Assembly (NCBI GenBank): GCA_918797485.1
Contig: CAKKNE010000002.1
Coordinates: forward strand, 3,810,501-3,874,500
Source of the DNA: Pelagomonas calceolata
Lineage: Eukaryota > Sar > Pelagophyceae > Pelagomonadales > Pelagomonadaceae
Length of the DNA stretch: 64,000 nt
Direction of reading: 5' to 3'
Shown: piece by piece, positions 27,603 through 37,000 of the stretch
Layout: each line of letters begins with the position of its first letter
How positions within the stretch are numbered: the stretch's first letter is position 1
Made by a program: the position numbers and the translations under genes
Notes under the pieces: model-generated
Seen by the model: the letters and a program-made list of their open reading frames with translations, nothing else
Databases searched by the model: none
Told to the model about the DNA's origin: nothing

Positions 27603-28907
27603 ATGCGTGGCGAGGCCTCGGACTTCGCGGCGATGCGCGACGCCTTCCGCAGCGCGGGCCTCTGCAGCGAGGCCACGCCGGCGGCGCTCGTGGAGAGCTG
27701 GTGCGCGCGTCGGGACGACGCGAGCGACGGCGAGGACTCGCTCTACGTGCCGTCGCCGCAGCGCGTCAAAATCCGGCGGCGCCTCGCGGAGGCGTGCGTC
27801 GCGAGCCCGCGCTTCGTGCGGCGCGCGGCCGAGGCCGCCGCGGTCGAGCGCCTCAACCGGCGGCGCGCGGTCCGGGCGCTCGCGGCGGTCGTCGCGCGCG
27901 GGCGCGCGGCGTGGCTGCTCGCGCGGCGGGCCGACGCGTTCCGGGCGGCGCGCGGCTTGGACGCGTGGCGACAAGCCGCGGAGGCGGCCCGGCGCCGCGC
28001 CGCCGCGGACGACCTGCTGGACGCCTACGGTGACGCGCGCCGCACGCAACGGGGCTTGGGGCGGTGGCGGCGCGGCGCGGCGCGACTTCGAAGGCGGCGG
28101 CGCCTGCGGACGCACGGCCGGCGCGCGTTCCACCGGTGGGCCAAGCTGATCCGGTACGCGCGGCGGCTGCGCGCGGCCCGCGTCTTCGGGGTCCTGAAGC
28201 GCGCGGCCCAGCGGCGCCGGCGCCGGGAACTGGTGGTCGCGGACGCGTACCGGCGGGCTCGCTTGCGCCTCGTCCTGGGGGCGTGGGTCCCGGTCGCGGC
28301 GACGTGGAAGGCGCGGCGCCTCGCCTACGTATTGTAGCCGGCGTCCTTCATCTTTTTGGAAGCCTTCGTCGATGGCCGCCGCCGAGAGACACCGCAACAG
28401 CACCGCCGTCGACGCGAGAGACATGACGCGCCCGCAGGAGCGCGAGGCGCGACACACGCGGCGCCTCGTCGCGGCCGTCTTCGCGCGCTGGGTGCGCGTG
28501 CGGCGGTTCCGGCGCGCGGCGCGGGACTTTCTGCGGGCGCGCGGCTGTGTGGAAATCAACCAGTGCGTCGGGTGCACATTTCTCGGCGATGATGCGGCCG
28601 TGCCGGCTCCGTCGGGCGGCGAGGAACCGGCACCCTCACGCTATCGAGCAGGCGCCGCGTCGATGGCGTCGAGGTCGATGCGGCGATTCAGCATGGACGC
28701 CGTAACATTTCGATTTCCACGCAGGCGCGCGGCCTCGAGCGGCGGCGGACGCGCCAGCTCGCGCGACGCTGCCTCCGAGGCTGGCGGGCGCGCGGGCGCC
28801 AGGCGCTTGTACTTGCAACGCCGCAGCAGAAACACAACAGAGAGCGGTCGTCGCGCAGTTTATTTAGCGAGGACGCGATCCGGCGCATCCACGCGCCCTA
28901 CACCTGA
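27603..28907 (+). CDS. Sfi1-like repeat protein (three exons), possible centrin-binding
   Basis: Exon 1 (27603-28328) has several tryptophan-centred helical repeats (AFRAARGLDAWRQAA, RTQRGLGRWRRGAARL, RRAFHRWAKLIRYARRL). Exon 2 (to 28548) has VFARWVRVRRFRRAAR. Exon 3 (28725-28907) has LARRCLRGWRARGRQAL. This AFxxW pattern resembles Sfi1 repeats that bind centrin at centrosomes and basal bodies. The first intron starts at 28329 (GTATTG); acceptors at 28362 (34 nt) or 28386 (58 nt) both keep frame. The second intron is a 176-nt introner (28549-28724) whose removal keeps the repeat frame and leads to a TGA at 28905. Proteins are arginine-rich throughout. The ATG at 27603 has another in-frame ATG nine codons on. 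Confidence 0.62.
28546..28723 (+). mobile_element. Introner element with inverted ends and perfect 10-bp target duplication
   Basis: The element starts TGTGTGGAAATCAACCAGTG and ends CGATTTCCACGCA. The terminal 12 bases, TGTGTGGAAATC and GATTTCCACGCA, are inverted copies with one mismatch. GGCGCGCGGC is repeated exactly on both sides (28536-28545 and 28724-28733). The donor is the second GT of the left end, and the acceptor AG joins the element's last A to the first G of the target duplication. Splicing removes 28549-28724. The net insertion is 12 nt, so four residues (CARG) are added in frame. An inner inverted repeat, GTGCCGG ... CCGGCAC, lies at 28599-28633. Confidence 0.88.
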
Positions 28908-28918
28908 TTTATTAAATA

Positions 28919-30334
28919 TTAAGTATTACATATCTTCGTGTGCCTCGCGTGCGCTTCGTCTTTGGAACCGGGCGCGCCGTAGGCGTACATGAGCTGCGCG
29001 AGGAACTCGCGGTATAAATGATCCATGCGGTCGCGGTGCGTGTTGCCGTCCGCATCTTGAGTCTCCTCCCACTCGACGCGCGCCGCGCTCTTGTGGTGCG
29101 GGAAGTGCGTCAAGAAACTTCTCCCCAAAACCTGGAAGCGCCAGCCCGCATACCTCAAGTGGACGATCTGCTCGATCTTGTTTTTGCCGTAGCCCGTGAA
29201 CCGCTCCTCGTACATGGGTAAGAGCGGCGACTTCCTCAGCACGACGTAGGGCTCGTATCTATTGGATCCAAAACACGACACGGGCTTCAGACTCTTCCCC
29301 CCGTCAAAGCCGTGCAACCAACTCCTATAATCCGTCGTGCCGTGGCCGTCGTGGTTGTACCGATCAAAAATGTGGCAGTCCTTGGCCATGATGCACTTCT
29401 TGAGCGTCTCGAAGGAGTCGGGGATCTGGTCCGCTTCCCGGTGACACAATTTGAGGTCGACGCGGTATTTATCTCGCTGGGCCTTGGCCGTGGAAGAAGC
29501 GCAGTCCGTCTTGACCTCGCGCGCGAAGGCCGCGATCACGATGGCCTGCCGCGGGTCCGCGAAGGTGTGGTTGTGCCGCGCCATGCTCGACAGTCGCTTT
29601 AACCTCGGTAGTAAATTAGCATCTGGCCAGAGATCGATATCAGCGTGTAAGAAATGCGACGTCCTTACTCTCGAAATGGCCATATTCCTCAATTTATTAA
29701 CCGGGTAGGACGAGTGGTCGCTGTAGATGTGCAGCTTGACGGTCGTGATGATGTACTCCACCTGGTTCGGGTAGCACTTGTCCCGCTCCGTCTGGATCTT
29801 CTCCGTGATCGGCGCGTAGACGGAAATGACGATGGGCCCGTGCCACCGCTGGCAAATGTGGTCGAGCATCCACAGCCGCTCCGCCGACGCTTGCGTCACG
29901 AGCGTAAAATCGACCCGACACAAGTCCCTGCTCTCGGGAAACGGCTCCGGCTGCGCTAATTGTGTCGCAATACTCACGAATGAGTCATTTGTAACTACTG
30001 AACCGGTGAACGCCGAGTGGATCGACGCCCGCGCGGGCGCGCGCTCCTGCGTGCGCCAGCAGCCCCGCGGCCCGCGGTATAAGGACCGGATGGCGTCGTC
30101 CGTTTTTGTGGAGTAGGACGGGGCCGGCGTCGGCTGATGCAACAAAGCTTCCTCGCGGAAGAAGTGCGTCTTGGGGTCGTCGTCGACCCACTCCTCCACC
30201 GTGTGCTGCTGCTCCGTCGTGGGCCGGAAATGTTTTAGGACAACATAGGCGTAGAGCGTCAGGGCGCCGAGCACCGGTAGCAAAACGAAGCACTTGGCGC
30301 GCGGCTTGCGGCGGCGCCGTGGTGGTGGAGGCAT
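28919..30334 (-). CDS. Type II membrane glycosyltransferase, GT49/LARGE-C-terminal-like
   Basis: 471 aa. A basic N-terminus (PPPPRRRRKPRAKCF) and one membrane anchor (VLLPVLGALTLYAYVVL, ~17-33) indicate a Golgi type II protein. The catalytic region has NKLRNMAISRVRTSHFLHAD with the metal-binding DID of HADIDLWPDAN. Further on come EPYVVLRKSPLLPMYEERF, GYGKNKIEQIVHLRYAG and FLTHFPHHKSAARVEW. This order matches the Glyco_transf_49 family that includes B4GAT1 and the second domain of LARGE. Such enzymes transfer glucuronic acid or N-acetylglucosamine to glycans; the actual donor here is unknown. The stop is 12 bp from that of the convergent Sfi1-like gene. Confidence 0.82.
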   Translation of the reverse strand: MPPPPRRRRKPRAKCFVLLPVLGALTLYAYVVLKHFRPTTEQQHTVEEWVDDDPKTHFFREEALLHQPTPAPSYSTKTDDAIRSLYRGPRGCWRTQERAPARASIHSAFTGSVVTNDSFVSIATQLAQPEPFPESRDLCRVDFTLVTQASAERLWMLDHICQRWHGPIVISVYAPITEKIQTERDKCYPNQVEYIITTVKLHIYSDHSSYPVNKLRNMAISRVRTSHFLHADIDLWPDANLLPRLKRLSSMARHNHTFADPRQAIVIAAFAREVKTDCASSTAKAQRDKYRVDLKLCHREADQIPDSFETLKKCIMAKDCHIFDRYNHDGHGTTDYRSWLHGFDGGKSLKPVSCFGSNRYEPYVVLRKSPLLPMYEERFTGYGKNKIEQIVHLRYAGWRFQVLGRSFLTHFPHHKSAARVEWEETQDADGNTHRDRMDHLYREFLAQLMYAYGAPGSKDEAHARHTKICNT

Positions 30335-30840
30335 GTCTCAGTTGCTGCGTCGGATGAGGTCGCGCACGCCCGGGCCGAGTAGTGCTCGAATAGGGCTCTG
30401 TGGTGGGCAGCACTTATTCACCTCAGAGGCTGCCGCATGGCATGCGTTGCATTTGTTTGGGTTGTGCACATAGCGGTGCGGCACAGTTCTTGCTTGCAAG
30501 GCCGTACAATCGTGCAATAATCGCCTGCCCCCACCAAAACTTTTACCAACCCTTTTTTTTAATAAGGCAGTTCCTAAAGGGGAGGGGCGGAGAGGACCCG
30601 TGGGGATGGGTGAGTCCGGCCGCGCGGGGGATCCCGTCCGTCCCTCGGCTCCTCCGCCAGCAGTGCCAGGTGTCTGCTGCATGCTCTGCATATCGCCGGT
30701 AACACTCGACCGGCAACGGAACCAGTCAAACTGCGTAGCTGATTCGAGACGTGCACTGAATTAATCTTGCGTCCAGGACATCGTTGGTTTGCAAGGGTCT
30801 ACACAACTAAACACTGCAACCTCTGCCAGCAGCATCAACC
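30335..30840. promoter_or_regulatory. Divergent intergenic region between the GT49-like and Tic22-like genes
   Basis: 506 bp. Less GC-rich, with a T-rich run (CCTTTTTTTTAATAAGG) at about 30551-30567. No gene seen. Confidence 0.4.
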
Positions 30841-31866
30841 ATGCGCGCGTTGCGGCTCCTCTTAGCCCTCGCGAGCACACATGCCTGGAAACGTCACACG
30901 AGCGCCGCCGCGATCCATAGACGAAAGCGGCGTTTCGTCCGCGGCGGCGCGTGGGGCTTCGGCAAAAACAAGGACAGCGCGGCCGAGGCGGACAACGCCA
31001 CGACCACAAGTGAAGGCGGCATGTCCCAGTCCCAGATCGACGAGGCCTTGTCCGTGGTGCCCGTCTTTTGTCTGGCGGACCCGGAAGGCCGGCCGGTGCT
31101 CATGACGGCCCCCGAGGACAAGGACGACGCCACCAAAAAACCTTTGCAAGCTTTTTTTACGGATGTTAATGTCGCCCAGGCCCACGCGGCTCGAATTAAA
31201 GAGTTGAGTGGTGATGATAAATTAGACCTGAAACTAGCCGTCGTCGAGCTCGGCCGCGTCCTCAGCGCGGGCGAACCGGAAGACCGGAAGGTGTCGCTCA
31301 TGGCCGATCCTAGGGAGTTGCATGTGGCGCGGCAGTTGGTCCTCAAAGGTGCGGGGTTCCGGGACACGAACTCGACGGGGACGTCCGACAAAGTCGTAGA
31401 CTTCTCGTCGGAAGCGTCGGTGAAGAAGGAGTGCAAGGCGCACTGCCCCGACGGCGTCGACCTGGATCAAGGCGTGCCGCTCTTCACGCTGAAAGATTTG
31501 AATGCCACCGTCCAGGGCGACGACGTCATCCAACCGTGGTTTCTATCGTTCGCGGATTTGGTACGGGCCTACGTGAACTCGACCGGATCTTCCGACGAAG
31601 AGGAGGCGGCGTCGGGCTTGGAGCGGCTGCTCATGGAGGGCGGCGTCGTCGTCGGCACGCTCGATTCCGTATTAGCTGCGGCGCGGGGCGGCCACACGCG
31701 GCGCGCCTTCATGATCCCGCCGGCGTCGTCGTTGGCGGTCATGCGCCAGCAGCAGCAGGCGCCGGCGGCGGCGCCCAAGGCCGCGCCGAGCGCGGACGAC
31801 GCGCTCGCCGCGATGGCGGCCGACGCGGGCGCCAGCGACGGCGGCGGCGGCGGGCTGTTCGACTGA
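30841..31866 (+). CDS. Tic22-like plastid protein import factor
   Basis: 341 aa. Tic22 acts between the outer and inner plastid envelopes during protein import. The N-terminus (MRALRLLLALASTHAWKRHTS) is a signal-peptide-like leader followed by a basic, transit-peptide-like region, as expected for a complex plastid. The Tic22 core starts VVPVFCLADPEGRPVLMT, with FFTDVNVAQAHAARIKEL. It repeats as VPLFTLKDLNATVQGDDVIQ followed by PWFLSFADLVRAYVN, the two-fold similar halves being typical of the family. The C-terminus is low-complexity (Ala/Gln/Pro, then Gly-rich). It ends 42 bp from the convergent kinase gene's stop. Confidence 0.8.
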   Translation: MRALRLLLALASTHAWKRHTSAAAIHRRKRRFVRGGAWGFGKNKDSAAEADNATTTSEGGMSQSQIDEALSVVPVFCLADPEGRPVLMTAPEDKDDATKKPLQAFFTDVNVAQAHAARIKELSGDDKLDLKLAVVELGRVLSAGEPEDRKVSLMADPRELHVARQLVLKGAGFRDTNSTGTSDKVVDFSSEASVKKECKAHCPDGVDLDQGVPLFTLKDLNATVQGDDVIQPWFLSFADLVRAYVNSTGSSDEEEAASGLERLLMEGGVVVGTLDSVLAAARGGHTRRAFMIPPASSLAVMRQQQQAPAAAPKAAPSADDALAAMAADAGASDGGGGGLFD

Positions 31867-31907
31867 CCCCCTGTTTCTCTCGGAGTAACTTTGTTTCGCC
31901 CGTATTT

Positions 31908-33923
31908 TTAAGCTACTAATATACTCTCGGGCTCCGCGGCGGCCTCGACCTGGGCCTCAAGCCTTGCCCGCCGCGCCGCGCCCCGCCTTCTAAGCCGCTC
32001 CAAGCGCGCGTTCGACCGCTCCTTCTCGTTCGTCGTCTGGCCGACGTCGACGCGCCACGCGGGGGTGTGGCCGCGCTTCGCGAACGGCGCGTTGTAGTTG
32101 GGCAGCGACTCCTCCGAGGGGCGCCGCGCGGGGCCGGGGATGAGCGGCGCCGGGGGCGTCCGCGACCGCGGCGTCGCGTCCCGCGAGACGACGCGCGACG
32201 GCGGCGGCGGGTCGCGGCGGGGGCGGCGGTCGGGCGCGGCCGTCGCCGCGCGCGCGGGCCGCGGCGCGGCCGGCGCGACGGGCTCCGGCGACGGCGGGGC
32301 CGGCCGGACGGCGGCCCGCCGCCCGCCGACGAAGGACGGCGCCGTGCGCGGCGGCGCCCGCCGCCGCAGCGCCTCGAGGGGCGGCCCGTCGGCGAAGCCG
32401 GCCGGCCGGCCGCCGAACATGGCCGCCTTGCGGCTCCGCCGCGCCTTCTGGTCCCGCTCCTTGCAGAAGAGGAACGGGTCCGCGGCCTCGACGCCCAAGT
32501 GGTGGTCCTCCTCCCGCGCGCGGCGCGCGCGCTCGAAGGCCTGGAGGCGCGCCGGCGGGACGTTCGAACTCCGATCTACGGGCGTCGGCGAAGCCGGCGG
32601 CGCGACCTCCGGCGCGGCAACTGGAGCCGGTGGCGGCTCGCGAGGCGACTCCACCATTTTCCGCGGCACGGCCTCGCGGAGCCGCTGGACGAGCGCCGCC
32701 ACGTCGCGCTCGCAGCGCTCGATGTCGGCCGCGCGCTGCTTCGCCTGGGCGAGCTCGCGCGGCGTCAGGCCGCTGTCGGCGTCCCGCAGCGCGGCGGCGG
32801 CCCGCAAGTTCGTCAGGTGCGTCCGGCGCCTTCGCAATAAAGCCTCGAGCCGCCGCGCGTCGCGCGCCGTTTTGGGGGGCGAGACCTCGGGCGTCGGTGG
32901 CAGCGCGACGGGCTTTGGAGGCGGCGTCGCCGGCTTTGGCGGGGGCTTCGCCGGCGACGCCGGCGGCGACTCGTAGGCCTTCTCGCCCAGCGTCACCGTG
33001 GCCCCGCTCCGCCGGTCCTCGCAGACCTGAACTAGTTTCTGCACCGTCGGCCGCGCCCGACCGTCGACTCTCAAGCACATGGAGACGACCTCCTTCAGGA
33101 GCGACGAGTAGTGGTCCCCGAGGGGCTCGAAGGCGCCCGCCTTGATGGTCTTGGCCAAAGCTACCAGGTTGTTGGCCGTGAACGGCGGCTGCAACGCGCA
33201 CAGCTCGTACAAGACCACGCCCAAACTCCACACGTCCGTCTTCGCGTCGTAGGGCGTCCCGTCGCAGATCTCGGGCGACGCGTAGAGCGGCGTGCCGAAC
33301 ATGGTCCTTAACATAATCGTGTTCTCCGAGCACTCCCGCGACACCCCCAAGTCCGCGACGCGGAGGTTCGGGTCCTTCGGCAATGGCGCCAGGCCCCGCG
33401 GGACGCCGCGCTCCTCGAAGACCTCTCGCGACGTCGGCGAGACCAAAACATTCAACGCCTTGATGTCTCGATGCACGACCTTCTGCTCGTGTAAAGCTAA
33501 TAAACCGCGGCAGACCTGCTCGAAGGCGAGCCAGACCCAGTCCTCCGGTAGAAAGTAGGCCCGGTCACCTAATGTTCTTCGCTTGAGTAGCTGAGCTAAA
33601 TCACCTCCTGCCGCGTAGTCCAGGACCACGTACAGGCGCGCGCGTTCCCAGAAGTGCCCGTGGCAGCCGATGAGGTGCGGGTGCCGCCCGACGCGCCTTA
33701 ACAAATTGGCCTCGTGGTCCGCAGGCGCCCGCTTCCCCAGCTCCGCGACGCGCCTCTCTTTCAACACGAGAATCTTCTTGTCGCTCCGCCGTCGGACTTT
33801 GTATACCGCGCCCGTATTTGAGCGGAACAACTCCTCAATTATGATGTAGTCCTTCAGCGTGTGCTTGGCGCAGGGGTTGTCCCGGACCTTGTCCCTATCC
33901 AGGGCGAAGGGCGGCGCGCCCAT
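31908..33923 (-). CDS. NEK-like serine/threonine protein kinase
   Basis: 671 aa from the ATG at 33923; the frame is open further upstream but only with TTG. The kinase domain covers ~residues 25-295. It shows a glycine-loop region (ELFRSNTGAVYKV), the catalytic lysine in ILVLKER, the catalytic loop VVHRDIKALNVL, a DLG in place of DFG (VADLGVSR), and the activation segment TMFGTPLYASPEICDG with PYDAKTDVWSLGVVLYEL. The overall pattern is closest to NEK kinases, which regulate mitosis and cilia; DLG is common in that group. A helical region (RRLEALLRRRRTHLTNL) and a long proline/arginine-rich disordered tail follow. It shares a ~150 bp upstream region with the divergent SHIPPO-like gene. Confidence 0.85.
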   Translation of the reverse strand: MGAPPFALDRDKVRDNPCAKHTLKDYIIIEELFRSNTGAVYKVRRRSDKKILVLKERRVAELGKRAPADHEANLLRRVGRHPHLIGCHGHFWERARLYVVLDYAAGGDLAQLLKRRTLGDRAYFLPEDWVWLAFEQVCRGLLALHEQKVVHRDIKALNVLVSPTSREVFEERGVPRGLAPLPKDPNLRVADLGVSRECSENTIMLRTMFGTPLYASPEICDGTPYDAKTDVWSLGVVLYELCALQPPFTANNLVALAKTIKAGAFEPLGDHYSSLLKEVVSMCLRVDGRARPTVQKLVQVCEDRRSGATVTLGEKAYESPPASPAKPPPKPATPPPKPVALPPTPEVSPPKTARDARRLEALLRRRRTHLTNLRAAAALRDADSGLTPRELAQAKQRAADIERCERDVAALVQRLREAVPRKMVESPREPPPAPVAAPEVAPPASPTPVDRSSNVPPARLQAFERARRAREEDHHLGVEAADPFLFCKERDQKARRSRKAAMFGGRPAGFADGPPLEALRRRAPPRTAPSFVGGRRAAVRPAPPSPEPVAPAAPRPARAATAAPDRRPRRDPPPPSRVVSRDATPRSRTPPAPLIPGPARRPSEESLPNYNAPFAKRGHTPAWRVDVGQTTNEKERSNARLERLRRRGAARRARLEAQVEAAAEPESILVA

Positions 33924-34069
33924 CGCGGCTCGTCGACCGGCGGCTAGGTTGTCCTTGATAAAAACTACCGGCTGCAGTCGCCGAGCAGCAGCCGCGGGCA
34001 GCCTCGGGCAGCCTCGGACAGCCTCGATGGCGTCTCGCAACGCAGCGGCGTCGCGTCAACGCCGTCGAA

Positions 34070-37000
34070 ATGCCGCAACGGCGCCGCCGCGCTGTGCCTA
34101 ACGTGCGGGGTGATCAGTTTGCGGCGCCCAAGCGTACGTTTGGCCGCGCCGCGGCCACCGCGGCTCCAGCCATGGTGGAAATGGCGGACGAGGGTGCGAC
34201 GGCCGCCGGGGCCGCCGCCGACGCCGAGCTGGCCCGCGCGGCGGAGCTCAAAGCCCAAGCAACAAACCACCACAAACAAGGCGAGTACGCCGAGGCCATC
34301 GCGGCCTACGACGAAGCGTTGCAATGCTACGCCGAGCCCGTGGACCCCATGGACCCCAGCCACTGGGGCGAGACGCCGGACCAACGAGCCCAGCGCGAAC
34401 TAGACGAGCTCGAGCGCCTGATGGGTGATACAAGGGAAGAAATGGGCCTGCCGCGGAAGCCGCTGACGGATCCTAATGCGAGAAAACACAAGGTACCTCT
34501 TAGGAAGCGACGAATCCCCGGCGCGAAGCGGTCCAAGATGTACGCGCGGCTGTCGAACCACCACCTCTGCAACACTGGTAAACATTTCTGCTGCGCGGCG
34601 TCGCTGGGCCCGAAGGGCGGGCCCGAGGCTATGATGGAAGCGGTTGCAGCGCGGCGGGAGAGAGGAGAGAAGGCTAGAAAAGCGTGGAATAGAATAGATC
34701 TGCGCCGCACGCGCGGGACTGACGACGGGCCCGGCCCGGCGGCTTATGTCAATAGAGCGACGCGGTTCGGGGACGTAGCGACGGAAGTTGCTCCTCCAAA
34801 AAATCGGAAGCGGCCCGCGCCGCCGGACGAGAAGCCTTGTGCGGTGTGCTACGACCACTGCTGGTACGGATGTGGGTGCGCGTGCCACGACTCGGACGGT
34901 GGCGAATTATCCGAAGAGGACGAGGAGGCGAGCGACGGCGAAGTGCTCTCAACGGAAATTCCGTTGCCGGCGCGCGACGGACCGCGTCCTTCAAAACCAA
35001 CGCCGCCGCGGTGGCTCCGCCAGCTGCTCGGAAGAGAGGAGGAAGACTTTGAGGTGGCGCTGCGGGACTTGGAAATCGCGCTCCGGAGGCCGCCGTCGCT
35101 GCCCGACGAGGGAAACGAGAGGGAATGTCTCGTGGTCGCCCGCTATTTAAAAGCCGCCGGGCCGGACGCGGCGGCGTGGCTCGAGTTGGATGAAGAGACG
35201 CTCCGGCTGCGGTTGTCGGGGCAGGTCAGCCTCCACGATCTCCGGGACGTTTGTGGAGGCGCCTTGTCGTGGTCGGCGCTGCGCGCCGCGTCGTTAAGGA
35301 CGGTACTGGCGCCAAAACGCGTCGCGCGGCGCGTCAACGCTTCGATAAGAGCGGCCAAGGGCCGCGTCGCCGATGTCTTTGCGAGGGCCTGCGACGACGG
35401 TATTTGTAAGGCCCGCGCGCTGGCCGAGGCGCTGGCGCCGCTCGCGGGGCCCTTCGTTCGCAACGACGCGTTATGTGCGGCCGAGGCGCGACCTGCGGAA
35501 ACCGCTCCCGAAAGCGGGTGCCCCGACTGCGCCGACGCGTGCTGGTACGGCTGCGACTGCCCGTGCCACGATCAGCTTATGTCCGAGGAGGAGGAGGAGG
35601 TTATATCAAGGGAGCCGCCGGCGCTCGGCGCGTCCATACACGTGCGCGTCGCCGGCGCGACGCAGTGCTTCCCGGCGAAAGTCGCCTGCGTCTACGAGGA
35701 CGCCATCGACGTGCTCTACGACGACGCTGAAACGTTCGAGGCGCGCGTGCCGCTCTCGAGGGTCCAAGGGTATGACGTTCAGAGAAGGATTCCGAGGGCC
35801 CGGACGCCGCGCGTACCCCGGAAAAGGCCGCCAGTCCACGAGGAGGCCAAGGAGGCCTGCGTCGAGCCGCGCGCCGACAAGCATATCTTGACGTGGCATA
35901 AACCGGCCGAGCAGAAGCCGCCCGTCTCCACGAATGACGGGCTGGAGCGGCACTCGCAGGTTTTAAACGGAGAAAAGGTCCTGGGACGACGAGTCAAGGG
36001 TGTCCGGGCGTGGTCTACTGTTGAAATGAAAGACGGCAAGGAGACGCGCGTGCACCCGCGCCGCTTTCCGGAGACGCCGCGGAAGGAGTCGCCGCGCTCC
36101 CTCAAGACGCCGCGGTCGCTGCACGACGGGCTCAAGAAGCACGTGCCTACTTTTGGTTTTGGCGAGGCGCCCTCCTCATCATCCGAAGACGAGGTCCTCC
36201 CGGGCCCCGGCGAGTACGACCGGCCGGAGGAGGCGCCCGCGCCCGGCGGTCGCATGAACCCGCTGCCGTCGCAGAAGATCAAACCCTTCGCGAAGCTGGC
36301 CATGGCGCGGCGGCGGCGGCCGACGAAGGCGCCCGGCGAGTACGACGTCGTGGAGACGGACGTTGTGAATGGCCGCTTCCGGACGCTGAAGGGCGGCGTG
36401 CGCATGGAAGAAAGTAAGACGCAACGGCGCACGAGGCCCGTCGAAGCTCAGAAACAACTGGCCGAGCTCGAGGCGCTCGTCGCGCTGAGGGACAAGAAGG
36501 CGCGGCGGCGGCGTCGCATGCAACGACGCGAGGCGCGCCTCCGGCGCCAGCGCGACAAGGAGGAGCAGCGGGAGTTCGCGCGGTGGCGCAGCGCGAAGAT
36601 GTCTGATTCGTCCTACACGGACTCGTCCTACACGTCCTCTTCATCATCCTCGTCGTCGTCGTCATCATCATCATCATCCGAAGAAGATCTAGCTCCCGTC
36701 GACAAGGACCGGCTCGTCCGGAAACGCTCCACGTCCATAGTCATCGGCAAGCCCACGGAAGACAACAAGCACGTCGCGCGCAAGAAGTATCTCGAGAAGG
36801 AGTCCGAAGCGCGACGGGGCGTCGGCGCCTACGACATTGACAAGGCCCAGCGGGCCGTCGAGAAGGAGGTCCCGCACGCGGCGCTCTTCGGGGACGAAGT
36901 GGCCGCGCGCGAGCGCCACGTCAAGACGAAGGGCGACGTCGTCCGGGAAGCTCGGAAGAAGATTGATGAAGAGCGGGACGCGACGCGGCCGATCCTGGCG

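Noticed and set aside
26772-28577. A 601-codon open frame on the minus strand
   Set aside because: It lies antisense to the RhoGAP/SH3-like and Sfi1-like genes, is almost pure Arg/Ala/Pro, and has no domain; it is a product of high GC.
28563-28700. Coding continuation through the 28.5 kb introner (the frame stays open)
   Set aside because: Reading through leaves the Sfi1-like repeat frame and ignores the inverted ends and target duplication; splicing explains both.
33924-34040. An N-terminal extension of the NEK-like kinase
   Set aside because: The frame is open but lacks an ATG, and the region is the short shared promoter with the divergent gene.
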